Assembly (NCBI GenBank): GCA_964429805.1
Contig: CAYSDH010000071.1
Location: 1 to 16,709 of the forward strand
Reading direction: 5' to 3'
DNA from: CAYSDH01 sp964429805
GTDB taxonomy: Bacteria; Bacteroidota; Bacteroidia; Flavobacteriales_D; JABDKJ01
Length of the DNA: 16,709 nt
Of the stretch, positions 1 to 6,830 are shown piece by piece (the stretch's first letter is position 1; each line of letters begins with the position of its first letter). The translations under genes and the position numbers were made by a program. The notes under the pieces are model-generated. The model had not been told where the DNA came from, did no database searches, and saw nothing but the letters and a program-made list of their open reading frames with translations.

Positions 1-196
1 GAGCAAAGCTCCTATGTATTCTTATACGCAGGAGCGCAGCTCCTGCGTAGCGGGTGTCGAGAATTTCTCTAGGCAAGTTCCGCAAATTCAAATAATAAAA
101 GCTGGATCTGGCTCTTGGTATCCTGCCAAGGATCAAGTGATAAAGCACTATAGAGAGTCAAATACTTATCAGTCATATATATTCTTTAACGACTAA
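1..196 (+). CDS. Possible 3' end of an unidentified gene
   Basis: A plus-strand frame is open from the left edge to the TAA at 194-196, so it could be the end of a gene starting outside the window; an internal ATG lies at 14. The first third of the frame is made by two palindromic repeat units (1-11 and 25-49), which is unusual for coding DNA. The last part, ending in SYIFFND, looks more protein-like. The next gene starts 14 bases later. I do not recognise a family. It may be a repeat-damaged gene remnant or chance reading through intergenic DNA. Confidence 0.2.
   Translation, partial: SKAPMYSYTQERSSCVAGVENFSRQVPQIQIIKAGSGSWYPAKDQVIKHYRESNTYQSYIFFND
25..49. repeat. Perfect palindrome, GGAGC-gca-GCTCC core
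   Basis: Two perfect 11-base arms (TACGCAGGAGC and its complement) flank a 3-base loop. A shorter relative, GAGC-aaa-GCTC, lies at 1-11. Further members of this motif family lie at 718-741, 754-766, 868-880 and loosely at 6768-6785. The form (short GC-rich hairpins, 3-base loop, dispersed between genes) resembles REP elements. Family membership is inferred from the shared core. Confidence 0.6.
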
Positions 197-210
197 TAGC
201 ACTCTTAATT

Positions 211-576
211 ATGACTGATTTAAAGTCAATTAAATTGAACAGCCTTTACCTTGCCATTTGCGTTATACTTTTTTCGTGCGCCTCTGACTATAATATTATA
301 GGCACTTATGTATTTGACCCCACTTCATCAAAAAGGTTTTTTGCTGAAGTCCCCTTTCAGGTTGACACCCTATTTCTAAGAAAAGACAGTACTTATTACA
401 GTAAATTTTATGGAGATGGAACATATCATATCGAAAATAATGGGGTAAGAGGAAGTAATCTCGTATTGACTCGAAAGAGTTCCCAGTTTCTATTTCAAAT
501 CGATGAAGGAGCCAATGATAGAATCAAACTAATGATTGTTAGAGATATGAACTACTACTATCGAAAACTAGACTAG
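211..576 (+). CDS. Small predicted lipoprotein, unknown function
   Basis: This encodes 121 residues. Basic residues are followed by a hydrophobic stretch (about 10-22) and a lipobox-like LFSC with Cys23, so it should be an SPII-processed lipoprotein of the cell envelope; Phe at -2 makes the lipobox imperfect. The mature part is short and predicted beta-rich: a GTYVFD segment near 31-36 and a GDGTY segment near 70, spaced as in small lipocalin-like or single-domain beta sandwiches. I do not recognise a family. No clear Shine-Dalgarno precedes the ATG, which is normal in Bacteroidota. It ends with TAG and is followed by a 660-base gene-free region rich in inverted repeats. The 200-residue protein at 15415 has a similar DGT-containing C-terminal half, so the two might share a fold; that is only an impression. 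Confidence 0.7.
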   Translation: MTDLKSIKLNSLYLAICVILFSCASDYNIIGTYVFDPTSSKRFFAEVPFQVDTLFLRKDSTYYSKFYGDGTYHIENNGVRGSNLVLTRKSSQFLFQIDEGANDRIKLMIVRDMNYYYRKLD

Positions 577-588
577 CCTTCACGAAGC

Positions 589-700
589 CAGCTTCTGCAC
601 ACTGCTCGCGCGTAACAGTTTCAATTGAATGAGCTAGCGTGGCAACCCCGTTTCGTGCGTTGTGCTATGGAAAGAGAACGGTAAGCGACTGCAGAAGCTG
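589..700. repeat. 11-base inverted repeat, 112-base element
   Basis: CAGCTTCTGCA at 589-599 is matched perfectly by its complement at 690-700, with 90 bases between. It starts 13 bases after the lipoprotein stop codon. The long interior carries no long frame. It could be a REPIN-like pair, a small non-autonomous element, or part of a structured 3' end. There is no T-run to suggest an ordinary intrinsic terminator. Confidence 0.5.
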
Positions 701-717
701 TAAATCAACTATCCGCT

Positions 718-741
718 GCGCATGAGCTACGCTCATTCGCA
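718..741. repeat. Hairpin with GAGC-tac-GCTC core
   Basis: The arms GCGCATGAGC and GCTCATTCGC pair over ten bases with one mismatch around a 3-base loop. The core has the same architecture as the other palindromes in this spacer (GAGC, three bases, GCTC), so I group it with the REP-like family. Confidence 0.5.
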
Positions 742-752
742 ATAGAAAAAGT

Positions 753-881
753 AGGAGCTGTGCTCCGGTTTCACATCTTCATCGTATGCTGATTAATGAG
801 CCGCTTGAGTACTTAGCGACAGTCCTATTAGTCCAATGTCATGAGTAGTGGACTATAAATGAAAAACGGGGCACAGCTCCT
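753..881. repeat. REPIN-like pair of inverted REP units
   Basis: AGGAGCTGTGCTCCG at 753-767 is repeated in inverted orientation at 867-881 with one mismatch (14 of 15), and both are followed by a T-rich GTTT stretch on the matching strand. Each unit is itself a hairpin (GGAGC-TGT-GCTCC). Inside lies a further perfect 7-base pair, TAGTCCA at 829-835 and its complement at 849-855. Two inverted REP units around a structured middle is the arrangement known as a REPIN, moved in other bacteria by RAYT transposases. No such transposase gene is in this window. Confidence 0.5.
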
Positions 882-1156
882 GCACCGCAAGCGCTTCAAG
901 GGCTTCTTTTTCGCTCTCTCTTTGATTCATGTTGTCCCCTTAATTTTGCTTTGCTCGTTACTAATCATCACATACTAGTCGTTTTTCACCAGTCAATCTT
1001 GTTAAGCGTCATCTATTCAGCGGGTTAGGTTTGTGTACGGTGGTTGACATGATGCCTCAATTAACCTAGATTTGTGCAACCGTAAGCAATCGATTTTTCA
1101 ACCAACCATTCTAATGAACACACGTATACATGCTGATGCATGGCGCTAAACGTGTT

Positions 1157-1176
1157 TGGGCTTTATTTTCAGCCCA
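1157..1176. repeat. Short hairpin upstream of TPR gene
   Basis: TGGGCT and AGCCCA pair perfectly around an 8-base AT-rich loop, 59 bases before the TPR start codon. It may be a weak terminator, a structure in the 5' leader, or incidental. Confidence 0.35.
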
Positions 1177-1235
1177 TCTCGAGTAGCGTCAGCGACAGTA
1201 ACAAGCAATGAAACTGAAGAGGCTCAGTACGCTAC

Positions 1236-2012
1236 ATGATGAACAAGTGTTTTAACATATATATGCAATCGTGCCAACGCATATACAAGCAATCAGCCAT
1301 AGGCCTATTGCTCATCGCCATAATGTGCGCACCCTTGTGCGTATCTGCCCATGGCGACCTCGATATTCGTATCAATGAAGCTACTCAACAGATTAAGCTC
1401 TATCCAGACAGCGCTGAGCTGTACATGCATCGTGCAAACCTTTACTTACAGCATGTGGAGTATAACAAGTCTATCGTTGATTTGTCTCAAGCGGAGACGC
1501 TAGGCTATGCTGACCCTGTACTTTTCTTACTTAGATCAAAGTCGTATCGCGGAGTTGGTGACTTAAATCAGGCACTTGAGGCCGTCAATCAGTTTGTTAG
1601 TCACATTCCTCATCATGTGCTAGGCAGAATAGAGAAGGGCAGAGTATTGGCTGAACTCAACCAACATGAATTGGCCGCCTTGGAATTTGAAGCAGTCATC
1701 TCCTTGGCGTCAAAGACATTTCCAGAAAACTATTTAGATGCGGCAAATTCTTGGGCGCTGACTGAGACTCCAGAAGGAATGCAGCGTGCAATTTCTGTGC
1801 TAGAGCAGGGCAGAACAAAACTCGGACATGTCACCGTACTTCAAGAAAGACTTAGAGATTACTTCATGACCACCAAAGCCTATGACAAAGCGATGCAAGT
1901 GCAAGAAGAAATCATCTCCTCATCAAATCGAAAAGAATTTCCCTTCTACCATGCTGCGCTTATTCTTGCAGAGGAAGGTAATCATACAGAAGCCTTGAAT
2001 TTATTAGACTAG
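1236..2012 (+). CDS. Secreted TPR protein, cut by in-frame TAG
   Basis: The frame encodes 258 residues up to a TAG. The N-terminus has a signal peptide with hydrophobic core near 21-38 and probable cleavage after VSA38, so the protein should reach the periplasm. The mature part consists of helix-turn-helix tetratricopeptide-like repeats (roughly 59-92, 93-126, 127-160, with more degenerate ones after), a protein-protein interaction scaffold. A second ATG at 1263 would give a more compact signal peptide and may be the true start. The TAG falls after EALNLLD, in the middle of a helix. The same frame then runs another 37 codons to a TGA overlapping the next start codon, so the natural protein was probably about 296 residues. 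It was probably co-translated with the phosphatase downstream. The partner and role are unknown. Confidence 0.75.
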   Translation: MMNKCFNIYMQSCQRIYKQSAIGLLLIAIMCAPLCVSAHGDLDIRINEATQQIKLYPDSAELYMHRANLYLQHVEYNKSIVDLSQAETLGYADPVLFLLRSKSYRGVGDLNQALEAVNQFVSHIPHHVLGRIEKGRVLAELNQHELAALEFEAVISLASKTFPENYLDAANSWALTETPEGMQRAISVLEQGRTKLGHVTVLQERLRDYFMTTKAYDKAMQVQEEIISSSNRKEFPFYHAALILAEEGNHTEALNLLD

Positions 2013-2126
2013 GCTCATTTCGAACTGTGTAATCTTCCTAACCGAATACGCTACAATGGCGCGATGAAGGAATTGGCACAAGACATTGAACAGAAGAAAT
2101 TATCGATAAAGAACAGTTTACGATGA
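2013..2126 (+). pseudogene. In-frame C-terminal remainder of TPR gene
   Basis: These 37 codons plus TGA continue the TPR frame without a break. The peptide begins AHFELCNLPNRIRYNGAM and ends in a basic, helix-prone KKLSIKNSLR. The LP-x-R-x-R-x(4)-AM spacing resembles the last helix of Bacteroidota TPR proteins as I remember them. The TGA at 2124-2126 overlaps the phosphatase ATG (ATGA), typical of translational coupling. A single-base change of TAG to CAG, AAG or GAG would restore one frame. Alternatives are stop-codon readthrough or a sequence error. TAG serves as a normal stop elsewhere here (lipoprotein at 576, dihydroorotase-like gene at 11500), which argues against general reassignment. 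Confidence 0.65.
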
Positions 2127-5100
2127 AGCAATTATTACTCATAAGCCTATGCCTTGTTTTGGGCTCAATAACACTGAGCGCGCAAAACATCATTCGCGGA
2201 CCATACCTTCAAAAAGGAAGTGACTCGGCAATCACCATTAAATGGAGAACAGACGAGTTTACTCAGTCTAAGGTAGAGTACGGTTTGAGCACAGGGACAC
2301 TTGCATTTAGCGAGACAGACCAGATATACACCACTGACCACGAAGTCAGACTAGAAGGTCTTAGTCCTGCCACGACTTATTATTATCAGATAGGAAACCT
2401 GGAAGGCACTATTTTACCGGCCTCTTCAGATCTCTCATTTAAGACTCACCCAGTGATTGGGGCAACACCGCCTATGAAGTTTTGGGTACTCGGAGATTGT
2501 GGTACTGCAAACCAAAATCAGCGGAATGTAAGAGACGCCTATTACAACTACGTTGGGGCGGACCATACAGATGGTATTCTCTTTCTAGGAGATAATGCGT
2601 ACAACAGCGGTACTGATAGTGAATATCAAAATGCCATTTTCGAAAACATGTATGAAGACAAGCTGAAGAACACCATCGCGTGGTCTACACTTGGTAATCA
2701 TGATGGTTATACGGCTGTGTCATCTAATCAAACTGGACCGTATTATGACATTTTCTCACTACCTCAGTTTGGAGAGTCAGGAGGATTGGCCTCTGGTACA
2801 GAAGCTTATTATTCGTTTGATTACGGTAACATCCACTTTGTGTGCCTAGAGTCATATGAAACGGACCGCTCAGTAGGAGGCGCCATGTACAATTGGTGTA
2901 AGAATGACATTCAAAACACGACTCAAGAATGGATCATCGCCTTCTGGCATCACCCGCCATACAGCAAGGGGTCACATAATTCTGATACCGAAGGGACGCT
3001 GATTGACATGCGTGAGAATTTTCTCCCAATGCTTGAAAATAACGGTGTTGATTTAGTCTTGTCAGGACATAGTCATTCCTATGAGCGCTCATACTTTATC
3101 AATGGGCACTATGGTAATTCTGATTCGTTTAATCCAACAACAAATACGGTAGGAGCGAATGGTTATGGAAACGGAAAAATAGGTCAGGACGGATCATACA
3201 AAAAGTTTAACAACGGCAGTACGGCCAATGATGGTGCAGTATACATTACTACAGGAAGTGCAGGAAAGGTAAGCTCTGCCGGATTTGGCCACGAGGCAAT
3301 GTATTACTCTGTAAGTCAATTGGGATCTTGTGTGATTGAGGTAGATGAAGGTCGCCTTGATGTAAAGTTTATCAGAGAAACTGGAGCCATAGATGACTAT
3401 TTTACGATTGAAAAAGACTCTGTAGACTGTGTGGCAGGAACGAGTTGCGATGACGGTGATTCAAACACTATCAATGATGTTTACAATGAAAACTGCGAAT
3501 GTCAAGGATTTAGCGCTGGTGGGTCAGTCTGTGTATATATTGGCAGCAGTGGAGATGATGTAGAGGAAAATCAGAATAGTGGAGATATGTACTCCACGAG
3601 TTCAGACATGGAGCTTGTGAATGATGGAGGAAGAGGTGATCAGACTGTTGGTCTTCGATTTACCAATATTCAAGTCCCAGCAGGAGCTACAGTGACCAAT
3701 GCCTACATTCAGTTTACTAAAGATGGTAACACAACGGGTACCACTAACCTGAGCATTAGGGCTCAAGATATAGCTGACGCACCGAGTATATCTGGCAGTG
3801 ATTATTATTTCACGACAGGTATAAACATGACCTCTACGCAAGTAAACTGGTCACCACCAAACTGGAATAACGGTACGTCTGCAGAAAATCAACGAACACC
3901 TGACTTAAGTCCACTGGTTCAACATTTGGTTGACAGTGCAGGCTTTCAAAGTGGTAACTCTATGTTGTTTCTCATTCAAGGTACAGGTCAACGTAGAGCA
4001 TTTTCATATGACGATACACCAAGTTTGTCTCCACAGTTATGCATAGACTATGTTGCGGGCTCATGCACGCCAGGTCAGCCGTGTAGTGATGGAGATCCGT
4101 GCACAGTGGGCGAGACGTATGATGCCAACTGTCTGTGTAACGGTGGCTCTCCAGCTCCAGATGCCGATAATGATGGTGTGTGTGATGTGCTTGATCAATG
4201 TCCAAATCTGGATGACAGCCTTATTGGTTCAGCCTGTGATGACGGAAACCCGTGTACAGTAGGAGAATACTACAGCGCAGGATGCGGATGTACAGGCGGT
4301 CAGTTTCAAGATTCTGACGGAGACGGTGTGTGTAATGCCAATGACCTCTGTTATGGCATCAATGACAATATAATAGGTCAGTCGTGTGATGACGGAAAAG
4401 ATTGTACCACCAATGATGTCTATACTACCTCCTGCAACTGTGAAGGAACTCCAGCCACAGACTCTGATAACGATGGTGTATGTGACGCGCAAGACGCCTG
4501 CCCAGGGCTTGATGATGCGCTGATTGGTCAGCCGTGTAACGACAATGATCCGTGTACCATCAATGATGTCTATGGCGAAGATTGTAACTGTGCAGGTACA
4601 TTCCTTGATTCTGATAATGACGGAGTGTGTAACGCCAACGACCAGTGTCCAACACTCAATAATAATCTAATAGGCCAACCATGTAATGATGGTGACCCGT
4701 GTACTATTGGGGAGACGTATGACAACTCATGTGGTTGTTCTGGAGGTGTCTATCAAGACAGTGATGCCGATGGTGTCTGTGACGGTCTTGATCAATGCCC
4801 AGGTCAAAATGACAATCTGATTGGTACTGCCTGTAACGATGGCAACCCATGCACGGTGAATGATGTGTATGATGCCAATTGTGGTTGTTCAGGTACATTC
4901 CAAGACTCTGACAACGATGGTGTCTGTAACGTCAATGATCAATGTCCAGGGCTTGATGATGCGCTGATAGGCCAACCATGCAGTACTGGTGACCCATGCA
5001 TAGTGGGGCAAGTATATGATGACCAATGCGGCTGTAGCGGAGGAACGTTTGCCGATGCCGATGCTGATGGAATATGTGATGCACAAGACTCCTGTCCGAC

Positions 5101-6748
5101 TTTGCATAATGACCTAATTGGCACTGCATGTGACGATGGAAACGACTGCACTATAAACGATACATACGGCAATGACTGCGAATGCAGCGGTACAGAAATG
5201 GACTCTGATAATGACGGGGTCTGTGATCAAGAAGACCAGTGTCCAGGATTTAACGACAACCTAATCGGTCAAGCTTGTAATGATGGTGACCCATGTACTA
5301 CTGGCGAAACCTATGATAATTCATGCAACTGCTCTGGAGGAACTGGTTCAGGTGATAGTGACAATGACGGTATTTGTGATACTGAAGATCAGTGTCCTGG
5401 ATTTGATGACGCCTTAATCGGTACATCATGCGATGACGGTGATCCGACTACCTCTAATGACGTATACACCACTTCTTGCCAATGTCAAGGTCAAAGTGCC
5501 GAGACAACATTGTGTCTCAAGGTTGATAGTTCTGATGATGATGCTGAAGAAGATATCAGTGGGGTGATGAATCTAACGAGTTCTACTATCCATTTGGTAA
5601 ATGATAGTGCGAATGGTACAGGCAATCAAATCATCGGTTTGAGATTTAACAATGTCGACATTCCTCAAGGGGGAACCATTACTGGAGCAACACTTCAGTT
5701 TACGAGTCACTCAAGTAACTATACCTATACTGCTGTGACTGTGCGTGCAGAAGATATTGATGATGCACCAGCAATGGTTGCAGCAGTCAATAATATTTCA
5801 TCAAGAACAACCACTGCCAATGGTGTAAACTGGTTCCCAGGTTGGTGGGTTGACGAGGGCTTAACAGGTTCTGCTCAGCGCGTACCTAATTTGACGGCTG
5901 TGATACAAGAAGTTGTGGATCGACCTGGCTTTGCAGCAGGAAACTCTATGATGATCGTCATTAGCGGAACTGGTGAGCGTACTGCTCACTCATATGATGG
6001 TTCGCCAAACGATGCTGCCGAACTGTGTATCACATTCACTGCGCCACTATGCACGGTTGGAGAGGCCTGTGATGATAATGACCAGTGTACAGAAGGAGAA
6101 AGTTTTGATGCAAACTGCAACTGTACCGGAGGAATCTTAGTAGATGCAAATAGCAATGGCATTTGTGATAGCGCAGAGAACAGTTGTCTTGGAGACATCA
6201 ATGGCGATGGGCAAGTCGACATTGACGACTTCTTAGACTTGAACAGTATGTTTGGTCTAGCTTGCACGGATTGTCCAGAAGATTTAAATAATGACGGTAC
6301 GGTCAATGTCAATGACTTCTTAGAATTAAATTCTGTCTACGGAACAACATGTGGAGAAACTGCGGAGCTTGTTCAAAATGACTGGAGAGAAGCCGGATTG
6401 ATGAACCCTCAATTAGAAAGTGCGCTGATTGGTTTGAATGAGCTTCAAATACATGAAGAGCTCACAGTAGTGATCAGAAAGATGAGTAAAAACAGTCTCT
6501 ATGTCTATCCTAATCCAAATGACGGAAGAGACCTGAATTTGAAAATACTCGGTAAGAGTCCAGCTCAGGGTGCTCAAATAATTATCACTGACATAAGCGG
6601 ACAGGTGCATTACCAATCTACGTGGACAGAAGTTGAAGGAATAAATAACGCGGCCATTAGATTGCAGAAAGCGCTGGCGCCTGGTATTTATATTTTGAGA
6701 ATGGAGTCAAGTACTTCTACGCTCAACGATCCTTTTGTAGTGCAGTAA
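2123..6748 (+). CDS. Giant T9SS-exported PAP-like metallophosphatase
   Basis: This encodes 1541 residues with a signal peptide (1 to about 20, ...TLSA). A purple-acid-phosphatase N-terminal fibronectin-like domain (about 23-108) is followed by a calcineurin-like phosphoesterase (about 115-430). The metal and substrate motifs are complete: GDCG (124-127), GDNAY (156-160, with the Tyr typical of purple acid phosphatases), GNHD (191-194), WHHPP (275-279) and GHSHSYER (315-322). It should hydrolyse phosphomonoesters or related phosphates outside the cell. After it come a Cys-rich unit, a beta-rich module (469-644), nine Asp/Cys repeats (680-1127), a second beta module (1130-1305), a dockerin-like pair with DINGDG and DLNNDG loops (1358-1408), and a type A T9SS sorting domain starting near YPNPND (1460-1541). 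Secretion through the outer membrane and surface attachment or release follow from that tail. The start overlaps the upstream TPR frame. The exact substrate is unknown. Confidence 0.9.
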   Translation: MKQLLLISLCLVLGSITLSAQNIIRGPYLQKGSDSAITIKWRTDEFTQSKVEYGLSTGTLAFSETDQIYTTDHEVRLEGLSPATTYYYQIGNLEGTILPASSDLSFKTHPVIGATPPMKFWVLGDCGTANQNQRNVRDAYYNYVGADHTDGILFLGDNAYNSGTDSEYQNAIFENMYEDKLKNTIAWSTLGNHDGYTAVSSNQTGPYYDIFSLPQFGESGGLASGTEAYYSFDYGNIHFVCLESYETDRSVGGAMYNWCKNDIQNTTQEWIIAFWHHPPYSKGSHNSDTEGTLIDMRENFLPMLENNGVDLVLSGHSHSYERSYFINGHYGNSDSFNPTTNTVGANGYGNGKIGQDGSYKKFNNGSTANDGAVYITTGSAGKVSSAGFGHEAMYYSVSQLGSCVIEVDEGRLDVKFIRETGAIDDYFTIEKDSVDCVAGTSCDDGDSNTINDVYNENCECQGFSAGGSVCVYIGSSGDDVEENQNSGDMYSTSSDMELVNDGGRGDQTVGLRFTNIQVPAGATVTNAYIQFTKDGNTTGTTNLSIRAQDIADAPSISGSDYYFTTGINMTSTQVNWSPPNWNNGTSAENQRTPDLSPLVQHLVDSAGFQSGNSMLFLIQGTGQRRAFSYDDTPSLSPQLCIDYVAGSCTPGQPCSDGDPCTVGETYDANCLCNGGSPAPDADNDGVCDVLDQCPNLDDSLIGSACDDGNPCTVGEYYSAGCGCTGGQFQDSDGDGVCNANDLCYGINDNIIGQSCDDGKDCTTNDVYTTSCNCEGTPATDSDNDGVCDAQDACPGLDDALIGQPCNDNDPCTINDVYGEDCNCAGTFLDSDNDGVCNANDQCPTLNNNLIGQPCNDGDPCTIGETYDNSCGCSGGVYQDSDADGVCDGLDQCPGQNDNLIGTACNDGNPCTVNDVYDANCGCSGTFQDSDNDGVCNVNDQCPGLDDALIGQPCSTGDPCIVGQVYDDQCGCSGGTFADADADGICDAQDSCPTLHNDLIGTACDDGNDCTINDTYGNDCECSGTEMDSDNDGVCDQEDQCPGFNDNLIGQACNDGDPCTTGETYDNSCNCSGGTGSGDSDNDGICDTEDQCPGFDDALIGTSCDDGDPTTSNDVYTTSCQCQGQSAETTLCLKVDSSDDDAEEDISGVMNLTSSTIHLVNDSANGTGNQIIGLRFNNVDIPQGGTITGATLQFTSHSSNYTYTAVTVRAEDIDDAPAMVAAVNNISSRTTTANGVNWFPGWWVDEGLTGSAQRVPNLTAVIQEVVDRPGFAAGNSMMIVISGTGERTAHSYDGSPNDAAELCITFTAPLCTVGEACDDNDQCTEGESFDANCNCTGGILVDANSNGICDSAENSCLGDINGDGQVDIDDFLDLNSMFGLACTDCPEDLNNDGTVNVNDFLELNSVYGTTCGETAELVQNDWREAGLMNPQLESALIGLNELQIHEELTVVIRKMSKNSLYVYPNPNDGRDLNLKILGKSPAQGAQIIITDISGQVHYQSTWTEVEGINNAAIRLQKALAPGIYILRMESSTSTLNDPFVVQ
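4160..5503 (+). repeat. Nine tandem ~150-base coding repeats
   Basis: This lies inside the phosphatase gene. Each unit of about 49-51 codons has a thrombospondin-type-3-like calcium loop (DSDNDGVCD..DQCP) followed by IGxxCxDGxxCT..D.Y...C.C.G, whose Cys residues probably pair. Half units without the calcium loop occur before the first beta module (near 437-460) and before the tandem array (near 648-675), and one further unit follows the second module (near 1310-1355). The array is probably a stiff, calcium-stabilised spacer. DNA identity between units is only moderate, so the array is not a very recent expansion. Confidence 0.85.
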
Positions 6749-6767
6749 ATCTGCAAGCGCAATTCTC

Positions 6768-6785
6768 GCAGAGCCTTTGCTCTGC
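6768..6785. terminator. Hairpin between convergent genes
   Basis: GCAGAGC and GCTCTGC pair perfectly over seven bases around a CTTT loop. The hairpin sits 20 bases after the phosphatase stop and 46 bases beyond the convergent pirin stop. There is no adjacent T-run on either strand, so it is at best a weak or Rho-assisted bidirectional terminator. It also resembles the GAGC...GCTC palindromes at the left end of the window. Confidence 0.4.
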
Positions 6786-6830
6786 TCGGGGTAGAAGAGT
6801 CGAGTTTATTGTCTTATGTTCGAGGTTGGC

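Larger units (their letters stand above)
577..1235. other. Gene-free, inverted-repeat-rich spacer
   Basis: I find no convincing open frame on either strand. The spacer holds several inverted repeats, listed separately: an 11-base pair at 589-599/690-700, a near-perfect hairpin at 718-741, an inverted REP-like pair at 753-767/867-881 enclosing a 7-base pair, and a hairpin at 1157-1176. The promoter of the gene at 1236 should lie near its right end, but I cannot assign -33 and -7 boxes with confidence. Confidence 0.6.

Noticed and set aside
1236..2126. Reassignment of TAG as a sense codon in this organism
   Set aside because: TAG is the plain terminator of the lipoprotein at 211-576 and of the dihydroorotase-like gene, so only a local event is plausible.
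3602..5172. Several minus-strand frames opposite the phosphatase repeat region, rich in His and Cys
   Set aside because: They are the complement of the Asp/Gly/Cys repeats and have no start context or protein-like composition.
4160..5503. Regular repeats of about 150 bases that might be a CRISPR or satellite array
   Set aside because: They are in frame within one long gene and encode a recognisable Asp/Cys repeat; there are no short identical repeats with unique spacers.
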